From Verrucomicrobiaceae bacterium (GTDB taxonomy: Bacteria > Verrucomicrobiota > Verrucomicrobiia > Verrucomicrobiales > Verrucomicrobiaceae): a stretch of 64,000 bases of DNA. The stretch spans positions 1,037,060 through 1,101,059 of the forward strand of contig JABTUN010000003.1 in NCBI GenBank assembly GCA_015075365.1, read 5' to 3'. The first letter of the stretch is position 1, and the number at the start of each line of letters is the position of its first letter. Both the position numbers and the translations under genes were made by a program. The notes beneath the pieces were generated by a model. It did not search any database. It saw only the letters and a program-made list of their open reading frames with translations, and was not told the origin of the DNA. Shown piece after piece: positions 17,510-26,789 of this stretch.

Positions 17510-19006
17510 ATGTCGCATTTCTCCTGGCTCGATTATACGATCTTCGGCGGTTACCTCGCTGCATCCGTTGGTGTGGGTCTTTTGTCGGCGCGCGGTTCCA
17601 AGTCCCTTGGCGACTATTTTCTGGCGGGTCGCGGCATGAACAGCATCCTCGTGGCGATGTCGATCCTCGCCGCGCTCTTCTCGGGTATCAGCTACCTGGC
17701 CGGGCCGGCGGATGTGTATAAAAACGGCTTCGCCTTCGCCTACATCGTGCTGGCGTTTTTCATCGCCACGCCCTTCACGACGCTTTGGATGCTGCCGAAG
17801 TTTTATCAATCGCGCTACTTCACCGCCTACCAGTTCCTTGAAGAACGCTTCTCGCTGTCCACGCGGCTTCTCGCCTCCGGTCTCTTCATTTTTCGTGTGG
17901 CCCTGTGGCTGGCGGCGGCCACGTATGCGCCGGCTTTGGCACTCGAAAAGGTTACTGGCCTGCCGCTGTGGCTCACGATCTTGGCCTCGGGCACGCTCAC
18001 CACGCTCTACACCGCGCTCGGCGGCATGCGGGCGGTGATCTGGACGGACGTGATGCAGCTCATTGTGCTCTTCGGCGGCCAGTTCATGATTGTCATCGTG
18101 GCGCTCGGCAAGATCCCTGGTGGCCTCGGCGGTATGTGGGATACCGTTGTGGCCGATGGCCGCATGAATTTGAGCCTCTCCTTCAATCCCGCCGAACGCG
18201 TGAACCTCGGCGCGATCCTCATCGCCGGTGCCTTCCTGCACCTGGTGCAAATGGCCACCGACCAGGTCAGCGTGCAGCGCTACCTCAGCGCCGGCAGTTT
18301 GAAGGAATCGCAGCGCTCGTTGTGGATCAAGCTGTGGTTCGTGCTGCCCGTGTTGGTGCTCTTTTACGGCACTGGGCTCGTGCTCTACGCGTTCTACAAA
18401 ACGCACGGCGATCCTCTCGCCGCCGGATTGATTCAAAAGGAGGATCAAATCCTGCCTTACTTTGTCGTCACGCAGTTGCCGGCCGGTCTTCCCGGTCTGC
18501 TCATCGCGGCCATCTATGCCGCCAGCATGTCCACCATCAGCGCCGGGCTGAACTCCCTCGCCTCCGCCACGGTGATCGACTTCCAACAGCGCCTCTCCGG
18601 TGTCGCCGATGGCGCTGCTTCGACCAAGGTGAGCAACGCCCGCTGGATCACCGTCGGCTACGGCGTGCTCGTGATGGCGCTGGCTTTTGCCGTGTCCGCG
18701 ATGCCGGGCAATCTCGTCGAATCCGTGAACACCGTCATCGGCCTCGTCGGCGGTCCGCTGCTAGGCCTGTTCTTCCTGGGCATGTTCACGAAACGTGTGA
18801 CCACCCGCGGGGCCTTGACCGGTTGCTTCAGCGGCTTCGCGGTGCTTCTCAGCGTGTTCTTGTATCAAAGCGGCTGGCTCACCGCAGCGAAGCCGCCGCA
18901 GATGATCTCGTTCGTTTGGTTCAGCCTGCTCGGCTGCCTTGTGACGATGGTCGTCGGCCTGCTCACATCCGGCCGATCTGGCAGCTCGTCAGCCCGCCAT
19001 CAATGA
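17510..19006 (+). CDS. Sodium:solute symporter (SSS family)
   Basis: The product is 498 aa with about 13 transmembrane helices. It imports a sugar, sugar acid or similar solute using the Na+ gradient. It starts MSHFSWLDYTIFGGYLAAS with the N-out helix typical of SSS. Family spots: DYFLAGRGMNSILVAMSILA, then FSGISYLAGPADVYKNGFAF (substrate and Na+ site), then ALGGMRAVIWTDVMQLIVLF, then IYAASMSTISAGLNSLASAT carrying the Ser/Thr Na2-site residues. SSS members include sialic acid transporters, which fits the Kelch and sialidase-like neighbours, but the substrate cannot be read from sequence. Its 3' end overlaps the convergent SDR by 44 bp. Confidence 0.92.
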   Translation: MSHFSWLDYTIFGGYLAASVGVGLLSARGSKSLGDYFLAGRGMNSILVAMSILAALFSGISYLAGPADVYKNGFAFAYIVLAFFIATPFTTLWMLPKFYQSRYFTAYQFLEERFSLSTRLLASGLFIFRVALWLAAATYAPALALEKVTGLPLWLTILASGTLTTLYTALGGMRAVIWTDVMQLIVLFGGQFMIVIVALGKIPGGLGGMWDTVVADGRMNLSLSFNPAERVNLGAILIAGAFLHLVQMATDQVSVQRYLSAGSLKESQRSLWIKLWFVLPVLVLFYGTGLVLYAFYKTHGDPLAAGLIQKEDQILPYFVVTQLPAGLPGLLIAAIYAASMSTISAGLNSLASATVIDFQQRLSGVADGAASTKVSNARWITVGYGVLVMALAFAVSAMPGNLVESVNTVIGLVGGPLLGLFFLGMFTKRVTTRGALTGCFSGFAVLLSVFLYQSGWLTAAKPPQMISFVWFSLLGCLVTMVVGLLTSGRSGSSSARHQ

Positions 19007-19712
19007 CGATGATCTCGCCCGTGATATAACTCGCGGCCTCTGAGCAAAGAAACGTCACCGCGCCTGCGACATCCTCCGGAGCACCGACGCGGCGCAGCAG
19101 GATCTTCTTCTCGTAATGATCGAGCACCGACCGGTCCTTCGACTCCATCCACTGCGCGGTCAGCGGCGTCTTGATCAGGCCTGGCGCTATGCCATTCACA
19201 CGGATGCCATGATCCGCCAGGGACACCGCGAGCGACTTCGTCAGCATCACGAGCGCCCCTTTGCTCGCGTCATAGGCGCAGGAATCCATTTCGCCCTGAA
19301 AGCCATTTGTCGAAGACGTGATCACGATGCTGCCACCACGCTTCTCCGCCACGAGACACTTCGCAAAGGCCTGCGCCGTGAAAAACGCCGACGCGAGATT
19401 AAGCTGCATCGTCTTGTCCCAACGCTCACGGGTCATTTCGAGGAAGGGCAGGTCAAAGAAGCTGCCCGCATTACAAACGAGCGTGTCGAGGCTGGGTTCG
19501 AGCTGGAAAGCCGCATCCACCAGCCGTTGCGGGCCGTCGTTTTGCATCAGGTCGGCCTGAACATAGCTCGTGAGACCTTCGACAGAGGTCTGAAGACCGT
19601 GAAACACGACTCGTGCGCCTGCTTCCTGCAACGCATTGCCCATCGCGAGGCCGATGCCTTGCGAGGAGCCGGTCACGAGGGCGGCGTGGCCATCAAGAGA
19701 GAATGCTTTCAT
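18963..19712 (-). CDS. Short-chain dehydrogenase/reductase
   Basis: The product is 249 aa. TGSSQGIG (14-21) binds the cofactor; CNAG is the NAG motif. Catalytic Ser lies in ITSSTNGFQG, and Y-x3-K in CAYDASKGALVML. The ending ITGEIIVIDGGLTSCQIGRM is normal for classical SDRs. The start at 19712 gives the canonical MKAFSLDGHAALVTG. It begins inside the amidohydrolase gene (20-bp overlap) and is the last gene of the long minus-strand operon. Confidence 0.9.
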   Translation of the reverse strand: MKAFSLDGHAALVTGSSQGIGLAMGNALQEAGARVVFHGLQTSVEGLTSYVQADLMQNDGPQRLVDAAFQLEPSLDTLVCNAGSFFDLPFLEMTRERWDKTMQLNLASAFFTAQAFAKCLVAEKRGGSIVITSSTNGFQGEMDSCAYDASKGALVMLTKSLAVSLADHGIRVNGIAPGLIKTPLTAQWMESKDRSVLDHYEKKILLRRVGAPEDVAGAVTFLCSEAASYITGEIIVIDGGLTSCQIGRM

Positions 19713-20679
19713 CGGCGAGCTTGAGGTATTTGAGGGTGTTCGTGCAGGTGATGCGCTGAACGGCTTCATTGCCTGCGGCGCGGAGGGCTTTCATCTCGGC
19801 CTCGTAGGTGCTGATGAGTTTGACCACCTTGCCGCTGATCTCGGCGGCGTAGCTGTAGAAGGGCGAGTCACTGCCCCAGATGAACTTGTCCGGATACGCG
19901 GCAGCGAGATCGGCGGTCACGCGGCCGGGATCGGTGTAGTCGCTGTCAAAACGGCGCTCGCGGGGGGCGATGTAAGGCAGGTCATCCACGGCACCCACGC
20001 AGTGAATGCAGTGCGCGGAGTTGTCGAACCACGCGTTGGGCAGCGCCTGGATGCGGTCGAGGCATTCCTTGTCATAGCGGCAGGAATGTGCGGCGCAGAA
20101 GCGGATGTCCGGATTCGCCTCGGCGATGTCGATGATGTCATGCGCCTGCGCCCAGGGATCATCTTTGGCCACGCTGCTGTGGATGATGAAGGGCACATCC
20201 CACTCGCGAGCGAGGTCGAGGAAGACCTTGCCTTCATGCGCGAGGCATTTGATGAACGACTGGATGATCGTGCTCTGGATCTTGATGCCATGGAATCGGT
20301 ATTCGCCGCGCAGCTTCACCAATTCCTTCGCCTGCGCGTCCGTGTTCCGCATGGGATCGACCATGACAAAGGGCAGGATGCGTTTTCCCTCCTCCGGAAA
20401 GAGCTTCTGGCACTCATCAAGAAGGCGCTTGTTCTCAAAAGCATACGGCACGGTTTCAAGGCCGTTCTGACCAAAGCCGATCCCGCCGCTCCGGAACTTT
20501 GTCACATCCATCGCCGCGTAGCTGACGAAGGGAAACGCGACCCAGTGCGTGATGCCGAGCGCTCCGCCCTCATGCTGCATCTGCACAAGCTGCTGCGAGT
20601 AGGGGAAGTCGCCGTGCAGGTAAAAAAGCAGGTCGGCACCGAGGTGATTGTGGCAGTCAATGAGCATGATGGGATTCAA
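19693..20679 (-). CDS. Amidohydrolase (metal-dependent hydrolase)
   Basis: The product is 328 aa, a TIM-barrel metal hydrolase of the amidohydrolase_2 type. The metal motif is IDCHNHLG near residue 7-14, with further His in PFIIHSSV and CAAHSCRYD, and a catalytic Asp in IWGSDSPFYSY. ATG at 20679 overlaps the upstream stop (ATGA); a second ATG four codons on (MLIDCHNH) is equally possible. It pairs with the amidohydrolase domain of the upstream fusion, so the pathway uses two related hydrolases or decarboxylases (the family also includes ACMSD-like enzymes). Confidence 0.85.
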   Translation of the reverse strand: MNPIMLIDCHNHLGADLLFYLHGDFPYSQQLVQMQHEGGALGITHWVAFPFVSYAAMDVTKFRSGGIGFGQNGLETVPYAFENKRLLDECQKLFPEEGKRILPFVMVDPMRNTDAQAKELVKLRGEYRFHGIKIQSTIIQSFIKCLAHEGKVFLDLAREWDVPFIIHSSVAKDDPWAQAHDIIDIAEANPDIRFCAAHSCRYDKECLDRIQALPNAWFDNSAHCIHCVGAVDDLPYIAPRERRFDSDYTDPGRVTADLAAAYPDKFIWGSDSPFYSYAAEISGKVVKLISTYEAEMKALRAAGNEAVQRITCTNTLKYLKLADESILS

Positions 20680-22994
20680 ACGAGTCGCGCAAAGCCTTGT
20701 TGCGGTCCTTGAGCTGGTTCGAGTGGTGTTTGAGCGACAATGGCGAGTGATTCATCGAGCGCGGCGAGCATGCTGGCGACTTTTTCGTCATCGTGGCACC
20801 AGGTGACGTAAAGCTGGCTCGACATCAAATAGCCGCGCTGGAGCATGTGACGGATCATGAGCGGTTTCGCGGCTGGATTGGTAAAAACGAGCGAGGGAGC
20901 GCAGGGCATGCCGCCGACCTTCAAACCGAGCGCGGGATGTCGCGAGGCCACTTCGCGCAAACCGGCCTGCAAGCGCTCGCCGAGGCTCCATACATGCTTT
21001 TGCACGCCTTCACGCTTCATTTTGCCGATGCAGGCCAGCGAGGCCGCGGTGCCGACGCCATCGGTCCAGTAGCTGCTGGAGATGAAGCTGTTGTTGGAGG
21101 CGTCCATGACATCGTTTTTGCCCACGATGGCTCCGGCGGGATAGCCGTTGCTCATCGCCTTCGCATACACGGCGAGGTCCGGCTCGATGCCGAGCATCGG
21201 GGCGGCACCGGGAAAGCCAAATCGCCAGCCGCTGGTCACTTCATCGAGCACAAACACGGCTCCGGCGGCGTGGCAGGCATCGATCACGTTTTGCAGGAAG
21301 CCATCGCGCGGGAATTCGCTGCGCATCGGCTCCATCACCACGGCGGCGAGCTTGCCATCGAGCTTTTGCAGCGCGGCTTGGAAGGACGCGGGATCATTGT
21401 AGCGAAATGGCACCGCCGTGCCCGCCAACTCGCGTGGCACACCGAGCGGTTGAAGTCCGGGCAGCAGGTGGCCATCGAGCGCGGCATCATCGCCGAGGTT
21501 CGCGGCGAGATACCAATCGCTCCAACCATGATAACCGCAGAAGGCGATACCGCTTTTACCTGTCGCAGCACGTGCGATGCGCACCGCGAGACCGAGAGCC
21601 TCGCCACCGCCGCGGGCGTAGCGCACCTTGCCGGCCCAGGGATGCAAATCGAGCAGCTCATCGGCGAGTTTTACCTCATCGGGAGAAGCCAGCGTGGCGT
21701 AGCTGCCGAGATTCACGCGACGTTTCACGGCGGCGTTTACCTCGTCATCGGCATGACCGAGCAAAATGGCTCCGACGCCGCCGGTGAAGTCGGTGTAGCG
21801 GTTGCCATCGAGATCCCAGATGCTGGAGCCTTTGGCGCGGCTGAAGTAGGACGGCCACGTTTGCGGATCGAAGAGATGGGCGCGTTTGGAGAGAAGGCCG
21901 GTGCCGCAGGAGATTTTGGTTTTGGCTTCTTCCCAGAGTGCGGGGCCCGTAGCCCGAGTTTTCCAACTCGGGTCTTCGGATGAACGAGTTGGAAAACTCG
22001 TTCTACGAACCAGCCGCAGCGCATTCTCGCGGAAGATATCGTCGAGATCGCCCTGCGTCATGCCGGTGTCTTCGCAGGCTTCGCGGAGGCAGAGGAGCGA
22101 TTCGATGCCCACCGTGGTGTATTGGCCAAAGATGGTCAGTTTGTCGGTGCCGAGATCGGGATGAATCCAGGTGAAGCCATCGCCTTGCGTGATGCAGGAG
22201 CCGCGGAGCTCGCTGACCATGTAATCGCTGCCCCAAAGCACGCGTTTCGGCCCCAGAATCTCGATTGCGGCTCGAAAGGCACCGGCTTGCGTCACGGCGG
22301 AAGTATCCACGACCACGTTGTCGAGATCGATGAGGTGATGCAGGCCTTCGCGGGCGTGGCGGTAGTTAAAACTGCGGGCGATGTGCGCGAGGATGAGCTG
22401 GCAGCGCGGGTATTTGCGGCAGAGACGGCTGATGGCCTCGATATTCCGCGGATCGGTGATGCCGTCGGCGAGCATGATGTGCAGCATCATGATGCCGTTG
22501 TGATCGTGACAGGCTTCCCACATCCACTCTGGCGCGAAGGATTCGATTTCCGCCTCCTTCGTGTCTGGCACATCGGCGTAGAGGCGATACGGCTTGATGC
22601 CGACGAACACGCCGGTGCTCATGAGGCGACGCACTTCGGCGGAATCATCGGTGGGAGCCGCAAGCACGAGTGCGCGTGAGTTCGTGCTCATGTCGATTTG
22701 CGACTGCAGCCACGCGTTCTCACCGACGCGATTGTTTCCGGCGCTCGGATAGCCGAAAAACAATCCTTCGACCTCGCGTCCCGGCATCCAGAGCTGCATC
22801 GCGGCCTGAAAGTCCGCCATGCCGTAGCCGCGATCCTCATCGAGAAACACGGGGCGCTTTCCCTCAGCAAAGTGGCGGCTGTGAAACAGGTGCGTGTGCG
22901 CATCGAAGACCTTTTTCGGCACAAAGCCGTCGATCGCGCGGTGGAGGAGTTTTTCGTCCGTGGCGGTGAGCGAGGTGGTGAGGGTGAGGGACAT
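20676..22994 (-). CDS. Fusion: amidohydrolase + class III aminotransferase/aminomutase
   Basis: The product is 772 aa. Residues 1-329 form an amidohydrolase_2 domain: FDAHTHLFHSRHF (30-42), MMLHIMLADG, LILAHIARSF, LWGSDYMVSE, ending ENALRLV as free-standing members do. Residues 350-772 form a PLP fold-type I enzyme close to glutamate-1-semialdehyde 2,1-aminomutase: NRYTDFTGGVGAILLGHA, FVLDEVTSGW (D584), and AKAMSNGYPAGAI with the Schiff-base Lys612. Residues 330-348 (RRTSFPTRSSEDPSWKTRA) are encoded exactly by a palindromic repeat (21949-22006). Two adjacent genes seem to have been joined there. It overlaps the next amidohydrolase gene by 4 bp. The ammonia or amino-ketone chemistry it may do is unknown. 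Confidence 0.85.
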   Translation of the reverse strand: MSLTLTTSLTATDEKLLHRAIDGFVPKKVFDAHTHLFHSRHFAEGKRPVFLDEDRGYGMADFQAAMQLWMPGREVEGLFFGYPSAGNNRVGENAWLQSQIDMSTNSRALVLAAPTDDSAEVRRLMSTGVFVGIKPYRLYADVPDTKEAEIESFAPEWMWEACHDHNGIMMLHIMLADGITDPRNIEAISRLCRKYPRCQLILAHIARSFNYRHAREGLHHLIDLDNVVVDTSAVTQAGAFRAAIEILGPKRVLWGSDYMVSELRGSCITQGDGFTWIHPDLGTDKLTIFGQYTTVGIESLLCLREACEDTGMTQGDLDDIFRENALRLVRRTSFPTRSSEDPSWKTRATGPALWEEAKTKISCGTGLLSKRAHLFDPQTWPSYFSRAKGSSIWDLDGNRYTDFTGGVGAILLGHADDEVNAAVKRRVNLGSYATLASPDEVKLADELLDLHPWAGKVRYARGGGEALGLAVRIARAATGKSGIAFCGYHGWSDWYLAANLGDDAALDGHLLPGLQPLGVPRELAGTAVPFRYNDPASFQAALQKLDGKLAAVVMEPMRSEFPRDGFLQNVIDACHAAGAVFVLDEVTSGWRFGFPGAAPMLGIEPDLAVYAKAMSNGYPAGAIVGKNDVMDASNNSFISSSYWTDGVGTAASLACIGKMKREGVQKHVWSLGERLQAGLREVASRHPALGLKVGGMPCAPSLVFTNPAAKPLMIRHMLQRGYLMSSQLYVTWCHDDEKVASMLAALDESLAIVAQTPLEPAQGPQQGFARLV
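21949..22006. repeat. Palindromic (REP-like) element inside a coding sequence
   Basis: CGAGTTTTCCAACTCG occurs in both arms in opposite orientation around a 12-14-bp loop (GTCTTCGGATGA), and each arm is itself almost palindromic. The element starts with GTAG and ends with CTAC. It is read in frame as the linker of the fusion protein. Confidence 0.85.
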
Positions 22995-23027
22995 TTCGGA
23001 AAGGACAAAAAGGACGGAAGGGACGTG

Positions 23028-24533
23028 TTACTCGAAGTAAACGGCGAACACCTTCGCGGAGCTGTTCGCTGGATAATTCACGCGCAGGGCGATTTTGTGA
23101 GTCGGGAGAGGTTTGGGCCACTTGAGAGGCACGTGGAGGCCGTTGGCGGTCAGAGTGAGGCTGAAGCCGTCAATTGGATGGTCAAGGTGGTCAAGGAGTT
23201 GGACGGTGAGTGGCGATTCGGGCGTGAGACCATCCACGTTGATCGAGATCTGCTTCGCGGTGAAGGCGCTGGTGATGAAGTGGGCGTCGTTTGCGGTCAC
23301 TTTGGGTGAGAGGGAGCCGAAACCATCTCGGCGCAGGGTGGCGAGGCCGATGTCCATGTTTTCGAGCACGCCGCCGGTGTCCCAGTGAGAATACCAGATC
23401 ATCGTTTGGTGGCCTTCATTCACAAAGGCGTGGCCTTGCAGGATCGCGACGTCGTCCCACTCGCCTTCTTTGCCGCGCGGGATGACTTTGTGGCCGGGAA
23501 CGGGCTCGCGGAAGTGCACGCCGTCGTTGCTGATCATGAGGCCGAGATCGACACGCACGCCGAGGTTCCAGCTTTTGCCTGCGGGCGGTTTTTCGGCTGC
23601 GTCCTGCCACATGCCGTGCAGGCCGAGCATGACGTTGCCACGATTCCACAAACCGGCGCCCATGTGCATTTGCTGGCCTTTAACGGGCACTTCGGAAAGC
23701 TGGCCGGGGCGTGCATACGAAAACGCCTTCGCCTTCGACCAGGTCACGAAATCCGGTGAGCGATACGCGAGCATGTCGCGGCCGATTGCGCTGCCATCGG
23801 GGCGCCAGGACCACGGGCTGAGCAATTGACCGGTGGCGTAATAGAAGTCGCCGAAACGATACAAACCGCTGACTTCGAAGCGCTCACCACCGGCGTTGGC
23901 AGGGCGATCACCGACGCATTTCCACGTGAGGCCATCGGGGCTCGTGGCGGTGACAAAAGAGCCCCAGCGCTTCTCATTCGGGCCGATCTGGCTGCGACCG
24001 CCTTTCACATCCTCGATGGGCATGTGGGCGATGTAGGCGCATTTGTAGCGCTTCGCCGGATCGGGCTCCTCGGGCTCATAAAGCACGCTGAGGAAGTCAT
24101 TCACGCGGGTCATCGAGTGAGGATCGCCTTCGATGAGGCAGATGTTGTTCTTTTTGCTGCCGTTGAAGTCCACGAGGCCGAGTTCGGGCTTCGTCCAGGT
24201 GATGCCGTCCTTGCTTTCGGCGTAGCACATCGGCCGCCACCAGCCGGGAGCCTGTCCTTTGACGATTTCCGGCTCGTGCATGCCGAGATACCACATGCGG
24301 AAGGTGTCGCCCTGCTTCAAAACGGTGCCGTAAAGAATGGCGTGGCCTGCATCGGGCGAACCGGGCGGGCCATTTCTCAAAACCGGATTCGCCGGGTGCT
24401 TTTGCGCTGTCTCCAGCGTGAGCTTCAAATTGTGCTGCCAGGCGATGTTGTGGTCATCAAACGCAAAGAACACTTGTTCGGCAGCGTCAACGGTCAAGGC
24501 GAGTCCGCTAAGCAGCATTGGGAAAAATTTCAT
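23028..24533 (-). CDS. Secreted beta-propeller glycosidase-like protein, type A, copy 1
   Basis: The product is 501 aa with a signal peptide (MKFFPMLLSGLALTVDAAEQ). It belongs to a family with five members here. Type A starts with FFAFDDHNIAWQHNL and has CYAESKDGITWTKPELGL followed by the NGSKKNN turn. Further blades show SPDGLTWK, SPDFVTWSKAK and SNDGVHF. The x-S-x-DG-[IL]-x-W motif is typical of GH32/GH43/GH62-like five-bladed propellers. A C-terminal beta domain (about 400-501) ends VFAVYFE. Active-site residues cannot be assigned confidently. The start follows a clear AGGAG. Operator site A lies 44 bp upstream, so it may open a sub-operon. Confidence 0.75.
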   Translation of the reverse strand: MKFFPMLLSGLALTVDAAEQVFFAFDDHNIAWQHNLKLTLETAQKHPANPVLRNGPPGSPDAGHAILYGTVLKQGDTFRMWYLGMHEPEIVKGQAPGWWRPMCYAESKDGITWTKPELGLVDFNGSKKNNICLIEGDPHSMTRVNDFLSVLYEPEEPDPAKRYKCAYIAHMPIEDVKGGRSQIGPNEKRWGSFVTATSPDGLTWKCVGDRPANAGGERFEVSGLYRFGDFYYATGQLLSPWSWRPDGSAIGRDMLAYRSPDFVTWSKAKAFSYARPGQLSEVPVKGQQMHMGAGLWNRGNVMLGLHGMWQDAAEKPPAGKSWNLGVRVDLGLMISNDGVHFREPVPGHKVIPRGKEGEWDDVAILQGHAFVNEGHQTMIWYSHWDTGGVLENMDIGLATLRRDGFGSLSPKVTANDAHFITSAFTAKQISINVDGLTPESPLTVQLLDHLDHPIDGFSLTLTANGLHVPLKWPKPLPTHKIALRVNYPANSSAKVFAVYFE

Positions 24534-24577
24534 GAGCGACCTTGATCTCCTGCGTTGGAGTCACCAGTGCTTGCTGC

Positions 24578-24596
24578 TGGTTCATTGTGAGAACCA
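24578..24596. promoter_or_regulatory. Operator-like inverted repeat, site A
   Basis: TGGTTC-ATTGTGA-GAACCA, a perfect 6-bp inverted repeat with 7-bp spacing, preceded by GCTGC on the plus strand. It is 44 bp upstream of the minus-strand start at 24533, in the 79-bp gap after the acyltransferase gene. The CACAAT inside it could serve as a -10. Confidence 0.65.
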
Positions 24597-24612
24597 GCCG
24601 CTTTGGATCATT

Positions 24613-25278
24613 TCAGGCCTGGGTGGCCCATGGTTCGTCTCTCCATGTGTCGTCGTGATGCGCTCCAAAAAGATCCGTCTGCGGCAGGAGCTGCTCCAGG
24701 AGGTTCTCGGGCAAGATGTTCGGCGGTGGCGGCTGGTGACGCGCGGGAACACCCATCGCCAACGTGCCCGGCGGCACGTCTTTGTTCACCACGGCACCGG
24801 CGGCGATGAAGCTGCCGCGCCCGATGCGCACACCGGGGCAGATCGTGACGCCTCCGCCGATGCAGACGTGATCTTCGATCGTCGCGCCCAGCACGGTGCC
24901 CTCGCGCATGGGATACTTTGCGTTTAGAAATGTGGTGCCGGGTCCGATGAAGACGAAGTCGCCGATGGTGGTGCGGCTGGGCACATAGACCTGCGCCATG
25001 ATCTTCACGCCGTTGCCAATTTTGAGCCGTCCTTCCAGCGCGCATTGGTGATGCACCACGCAGCGGTCGCCGATGGTGATCTCGCCGCGGATCAGCACCT
25101 GATGACCGCACTGAAAGCGACGTCCGATGGTCGTGTTCGCATAGATGATGCTGCCGCTGCGGATGATGGCATGGTCGCCGATGCGTGTGGGCTGCGAGTC
25201 GCCGGGATAGCGATATCCGAGGATCACACCGGGGTCGATTTGCGCGTTCGCGCCGATTTCAGCATAGGGCTCGTTCAT
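24613..25278 (-). CDS. Left-handed beta-helix acyl/acetyltransferase
   Basis: The product is 221 aa, built of hexapeptide repeats ([LIV]-G-x4) from residue 8 to about 180: IGANAQIDPGVILG, then IGDHAIIRSGSIIY, then IGDRCVVHHQC, then IGDFVFIGPGTTFL, then IEDHVCIGGGVTICPGVRIG. It ends AAGAVVNKDVPPGTLAMGVPAR, as in WbpD/WlbB-like N-acetyltransferases of sugar nucleotides. His in VHHQCALEG may be catalytic. It uses acyl- or acetyl-CoA in the cytoplasm. Overlaps the upstream ceramidase-like gene by 4 bp. It could act on an amino sugar, but in a degradative operon this is unexpected. Confidence 0.85.
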   Translation of the reverse strand: MNEPYAEIGANAQIDPGVILGYRYPGDSQPTRIGDHAIIRSGSIIYANTTIGRRFQCGHQVLIRGEITIGDRCVVHHQCALEGRLKIGNGVKIMAQVYVPSRTTIGDFVFIGPGTTFLNAKYPMREGTVLGATIEDHVCIGGGVTICPGVRIGRGSFIAAGAVVNKDVPPGTLAMGVPARHQPPPPNILPENLLEQLLPQTDLFGAHHDDTWRDEPWATQA

Positions 25279-26789
25279 TGGGCAAAGCGGCGGAGGGTTT
25301 GGAGTGCCTGCGTGGCGATCACATCACCGCCCGGCTTTGCGTAAGGCGGGCGGAACTTGCTGTAGCGGTAGTTGGCGCTCATGTATTCGCGGTCGCCGCT
25401 GTTCGGGCCGTCGGTGAGATAGCCGTGGGAGAGATTCGTGTAGCCGCATGGCAGTGCGAGCGGCAGCAGCGATCCCGCGCGAATCTGGCGGCCGATGCCC
25501 TGAAATGGCTCGAAAGGCATGCCGACGATGCCGACATCGCCGAGGCGCAGCACCTGGATGTCCACTTCGAGAAACTTGGGCACGCTGTCGGCCTTGCCAT
25601 TTTGCCGAAGATCGAGTGCCCACTGGCTCCAGGGCAGGATCATCTCCACCAGCGCGGCACGATAAGCGGGCGTGAGCTCGCTCGGGAAGTTTTGGCCGAC
25701 ACATCCGCGTGTGTTTTCATCGCCCGACTTCGCCCGGCGGATGAAGTCCTCCATCTCGGCGATCTCGGCCTTCAAGACCTCCTCCGAAGGCAGCGGTGCT
25801 AACGGGATGCGCACCTTTTCGATGGCAAAGTCGAGTCCATCGCGCTGCGAGGGTTTCAGATCCTTCAACGCGACGATGTAGCTGTCGGCCAACATGCGGC
25901 CATACTTTTTCGACAACTCGACGCTGCCACGAAACATGCCTTTTGAGTTCACATCGCCCGCACAGCCTTGCAGGAAGCTCACGCTGATGGTTTTGCCAGG
26001 AGCCAGATGCTGCGCGAGGTGCTCGCAGGCCACCTGGGGCCAATCGCCAAAGACAACCGGCTTCTCCGGATGAAAGCAGGTCACGGGATGCGCGGTGAAG
26101 TGCGTGATGGCAGTGACGACCTCGCCTTGGGCATTCTTGAAAACGACCAGCGGTGCCTGCTCATCGACATCGCCTTTGAAATCCGCGCCCATGAGGTCGC
26201 GGTCCTCCTCGCGCATCAGGTAGGTGCTGCCGTCGGCGCGGCGGCCTTTGCGGTTGTAGCTGATGCGGCCCTCGGAGCCGACCGTCCACCACACGGTCAC
26301 CGGTTGCAGCAGCGCGGGCAGTTGTTTCGCCGTGGTGGCTAGATTTTGCAGGAACGTCTCGCCTGCGGGCACCAGCTGCGGCTCTGGCAGTTCACCAGGA
26401 ACGAGGCGGTAGGTCACAGAGGCCTCGAGGTGGTTGCTCACCAGATTGAAGTCCGTGTGATTGTGCGAGACCATGAGCAGCACGTTTTCCACCGGCACAT
26501 CCAGCGCCGCCGCCGCCGTGCGTCGGATCAGCGGGCTGATGTTCGCGCCCTTGGGCGAGTTCATGTGCGGCGTGATGAGGCACACGCGCCGCTTGCCATC
26601 TTCAAACAACGTCACCGTGGTCCGCAGCGGCCCCGCCACCTCCCGCACCAGCGCCCCGACCTTGCTGGCCGTTATGCCGCCCTTGTCAGGCATCACGTCG
26701 AAGTCGAGCGCGGCCACGCGGAGACGAGGCGTGGCATCCGCCATCAGCAGGCAAGGCCACGCGGTGAGGATCAGGATCAGCGTTTTCAT
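25275..26789 (-). CDS. Secreted neutral/alkaline ceramidase-like hydrolase
   Basis: The product is 504 aa with a signal peptide (MKTLILILTAWPCLLMADA). The N-terminal catalytic part resembles neutral ceramidase: LMVSHNHTDFN (zinc-ligand type His), then ITHFTAHPVTCF, then SFLQGCAGDVNSKG, then the late PFEPFQGIGRQIR and NLSHGYLTDGPNSGDREYM. It has no obvious C-terminal Ig-like domain of true ceramidases. Such proteins are numerous in PVC bacteria and the substrate may not be ceramide. It is joined to its neighbours on both sides by ATGA overlaps. Confidence 0.8.
   Translation of the reverse strand: MKTLILILTAWPCLLMADATPRLRVAALDFDVMPDKGGITASKVGALVREVAGPLRTTVTLFEDGKRRVCLITPHMNSPKGANISPLIRRTAAAALDVPVENVLLMVSHNHTDFNLVSNHLEASVTYRLVPGELPEPQLVPAGETFLQNLATTAKQLPALLQPVTVWWTVGSEGRISYNRKGRRADGSTYLMREEDRDLMGADFKGDVDEQAPLVVFKNAQGEVVTAITHFTAHPVTCFHPEKPVVFGDWPQVACEHLAQHLAPGKTISVSFLQGCAGDVNSKGMFRGSVELSKKYGRMLADSYIVALKDLKPSQRDGLDFAIEKVRIPLAPLPSEEVLKAEIAEMEDFIRRAKSGDENTRGCVGQNFPSELTPAYRAALVEMILPWSQWALDLRQNGKADSVPKFLEVDIQVLRLGDVGIVGMPFEPFQGIGRQIRAGSLLPLALPCGYTNLSHGYLTDGPNSGDREYMSANYRYSKFRPPYAKPGGDVIATQALQTLRRFAQ

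Noticed and set aside
16883..18586. 567-codon minus-strand gene
   Set aside because: Only the part from MNTSAPLPYTD (17386) resembles its paralogue. The rest is antisense to the sodium symporter.
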